A stretch of DNA of 64,000 nucleotides from Streptomyces sp. SID14436 (GTDB lineage Bacteria > Actinomycetota > Actinomycetes > Streptomycetales > Streptomycetaceae): NCBI RefSeq assembly GCF_010548465.1, contig NZ_JAAGMD010000791.1, positions 27,144-91,143 on the forward strand. Direction: 5' to 3'. Numbering within the stretch: position 1 is the stretch's first letter; every line of letters begins with the position of its first letter. A program made the position numbers and the translations under genes. The notes beneath the pieces are model-generated. The model made no database searches, was not told the DNA's origin, and saw only the letters and a list, made by a program, of their open reading frames with translations. This document shows, piece by piece, positions 62,735 to 64,000 of this stretch.

Positions 62735-63079
62735 ATGAGCGACATCGAGATCCGCGACGACCGGGCGGCGGGCCGGCTGGAAGCGGTGGCGGGCGGAGAC
62801 GTCGTGGGCCGGATCGAGTACTTCGTGCTCGACGAGCCCCGGCGGGCCCTCGTGCCGGTGCACACCGTCGTCGAACCGGCGCACGAGGGGAAGGGCATCG
62901 CGGGCTCCCTCGCGCGCGAGCTCTACGGCATCGCGTCCCGTGAGGGCAGCGCGGTCGCGCCCCTGTGCCCGTACGTCACGAAGTGGGCGCAGCGCCACCC
63001 GGACGAGGCGCCGTCGGCGGATCCCGAGCTGATGGCGGCGGCGAAGAAGGGGCTCGCCGACCACCCCGAGATGTTCTGA
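62735..63079 (+). CDS. GNAT-family N-acetyltransferase (YjdJ-like)
   Basis: 114 residues, the short GCN5-related type. It shows VVGRIEYFVLDE, the acetyl-CoA loop VVEPAHEGKGIAGSLAREL and a CPYVTKWAQRHP end typical of the family. Start ATG 62735. The substrate is unknown. Confidence 0.85.
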   Translation: MSDIEIRDDRAAGRLEAVAGGDVVGRIEYFVLDEPRRALVPVHTVVEPAHEGKGIAGSLARELYGIASREGSAVAPLCPYVTKWAQRHPDEAPSADPELMAAAKKGLADHPEMF

Positions 63080-63102
63080 GCCGGGTCCGGTCCCGTCCCG
63101 CC

Positions 63103-63753
63103 GTGCTGGCGCTGCTGCACACCTCGCCCGTACACGTCCCCGTCTTCGACGCGCTGCGCGACCGCGCGCACCCGGGGCTGGAGCTGCGGCACCTCGTCGC
63201 GGCGGACCTGCTGGAGCGGGCGCGCGCCACCGGGCCGGAGGCCGTCGCCGGTGACGTACGGGCGCGGGTGCGCGAGGCCGTGGACGGCGGGGCGCGGGCG
63301 GTGCTGTGCACCTGTTCCACCCTCGGGGCCGTCGCGGAAGCCGCGTCCGGCGTGGCCGGTGTGCCCGTGCTGCGGGTCGACCGCCCGATGGCGCGGCAGG
63401 CCGTGGAGGCCGGCCCGCGCATCGTCGTGCTCGCCGCGCTGCAGAGCACCCTGCGTCCCACGGTCGGCCTGATCGAGGAGGAGGCCCGCCGCGCGGGCCG
63501 TCCCGCGCGTGTGCGGCCGGTCGTCGTGGACGGGGCCTGGGAGCGGTTCGAGGCCGGTGACTCCTCCGGGTACCTGAGCCGGGTCGCCGCCGCGGCCGAC
63601 GGCGTGACCGGTGCCGACGTGATCGTGCTCGCCCAGGCGTCCATGGCCCCGGCGGTGGAGCTGGGCGGGGCCCGCGTTCCCGTGCTGTCCAGCCCGGGGA
63701 CCGGACTCGCGGCGGGGGCAGCGGCGGCGGGCGGTACGGGTGGCCGTAGGTGA
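63103..63753 (+). CDS. Aspartate/glutamate racemase-family protein
   Basis: 216 residues. First catalytic Cys in VLCTCSTLG (about residue 70). The second-half position usually occupied by Cys reads VLAQASMAPA, with Ala/Ser in its place, so racemase activity is uncertain. GTG 63103, 24 bp after the acetyltransferase stop codon, suggests co-transcription. Confidence 0.7.
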   Translation: MLALLHTSPVHVPVFDALRDRAHPGLELRHLVAADLLERARATGPEAVAGDVRARVREAVDGGARAVLCTCSTLGAVAEAASGVAGVPVLRVDRPMARQAVEAGPRIVVLAALQSTLRPTVGLIEEEARRAGRPARVRPVVVDGAWERFEAGDSSGYLSRVAAAADGVTGADVIVLAQASMAPAVELGGARVPVLSSPGTGLAAGAAAAGGTGGRR

Positions 63754-63861
63754 GATCGGGAGCCCGAGCGTGCCGCGGTCGGGTGACTGGGGAGGCGGCC
63801 GTCGGGTAGGCGGGGGATAGTCCAGAGCCGAAGTCGACCGACTGGCCGGAGGACCACCGTC

Positions 63862-64000
63862 ATGACCGACCCGCATCCGGACCCCGTCCCGCCGGGACCC
63901 ACCCCGGGGCCGGACCCATCGCAGCCGCAGCCGGACCCCGCGCCCGTTCCGCCGCCCGAGCCCCCGCCGGGCCCGGACCCCGCGCCCGGCCCCACACCCC
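63862..64000 (+). CDS. Start of a proline-rich protein (cut by the window end)
   Basis: ATG 63862 after GGAGGACC opens a frame of Pro/Asp/Gly repeats (MTDPHPDPVPPGPTPGPDP...). It has not closed at the window edge. It may be the disordered N-terminus of a membrane protein. No domain is visible yet. Confidence 0.55.
   Translation, partial: MTDPHPDPVPPGPTPGPDPSQPQPDPAPVPPPEPPPGPDPAPGPTP

Noticed and set aside
1..64000. CRISPR arrays, tRNA and rRNA genes
   Set aside because: No regularly spaced short repeats, no cloverleaf-like sequences with CCA ends and no rRNA-like segments were noticed on either strand.

Overview
The window is very GC-rich chromosomal DNA with strong third-position GC bias, GTG/TTG starts and many ATGA/GTGA gene overlaps. 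It carries streptomycete-type gene families: anti-sigma-like ATP-binding proteins, NarL-type two-component pairs, an MMPL exporter and many secreted proteases. A bldA-type TTA codon lies in the signal peptide of one protease. This points to Streptomyces or a close relative. The number of truncated genes, transposase remnants and fusion scars suggests an accessory or chromosome-arm region.

Layout. (1) 1-13.6 kb, minus strand: a three-gene defence-type operon. It encodes a 2131-aa protein (Ser/Thr kinase, DEAD-like helicase, DUF1998 and a PD-(D/E)XK-like tail), a SNF2/DrmD-like helicase and an Eco57I/DrmMI/PglX-like adenine methyltransferase. (2) 13.9-18.3 kb: an IlvM-like ACT protein behind an attenuator, a FtsX-type ABC exporter, and a divergent histidine kinase/response regulator pair. 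(3) 18.6-22.4 kb: a monooxygenase-like protein, an MMPL exporter fused to DUF3817, and a divergent TetR regulator with a clear operator. (4) 22.5-26.1 kb: IS4-family and M4-peptidase remnants, a Ktr/Trk potassium system, and an ATP-binding anti-sigma-like protein. (5) 26.3-36.4 kb: a complete trans-4-hydroxy-L-proline catabolic set. It comprises an epimerase, a three-subunit D-hydroxyproline dehydrogenase, a deaminase and an alpha-ketoglutarate-semialdehyde dehydrogenase, with a GntR regulator, a second aldehyde dehydrogenase lacking its catalytic Cys, and decayed LivH/LivF transporter genes. (6) 36.4-50.2 kb: transposon and MFS scars, a peptide-binding protein, two M9 collagenases, one intact S1 protease and one broken copy, LysR and ATP-binding regulators, and an X-Pro peptidase. 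(7) 50.3-56.2 kb: a five-gene dipeptide ABC importer. (8) 56.2-59.9 kb: a B12 ABC importer under a cobalamin riboswitch, plus a second cobalamin riboswitch in front of a truncated thioesterase. (9) 60-62 kb: broken metal-ABC, sigma-factor and copper-chaperone genes. (10) 62.2-64 kb: panD, a GNAT protein, a racemase-like protein and the start of a proline-rich protein.

How the genes fit together. Regions 5 to 7 read as one collagen-utilisation island. Secreted collagenases and an S1 protease cut collagen, the dipeptide importer takes up peptides, the X-Pro peptidase releases proline and hydroxyproline, and the hydroxyproline pathway delivers alpha-ketoglutarate. A shared GTGACAT-type element lies in front of the protease genes, the gntR gene, both aldehyde dehydrogenases and the hydroxyproline operon, with a one-base variant in front of the importer and peptidase. 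In two cases it lies exactly between good -35 and -10 boxes. This suggests one regulon, possibly controlled by the GntR protein. The most unusual single gene is the kinase-helicase-DUF1998 fusion of region 1, a DISARM/BREX-like defence variant.
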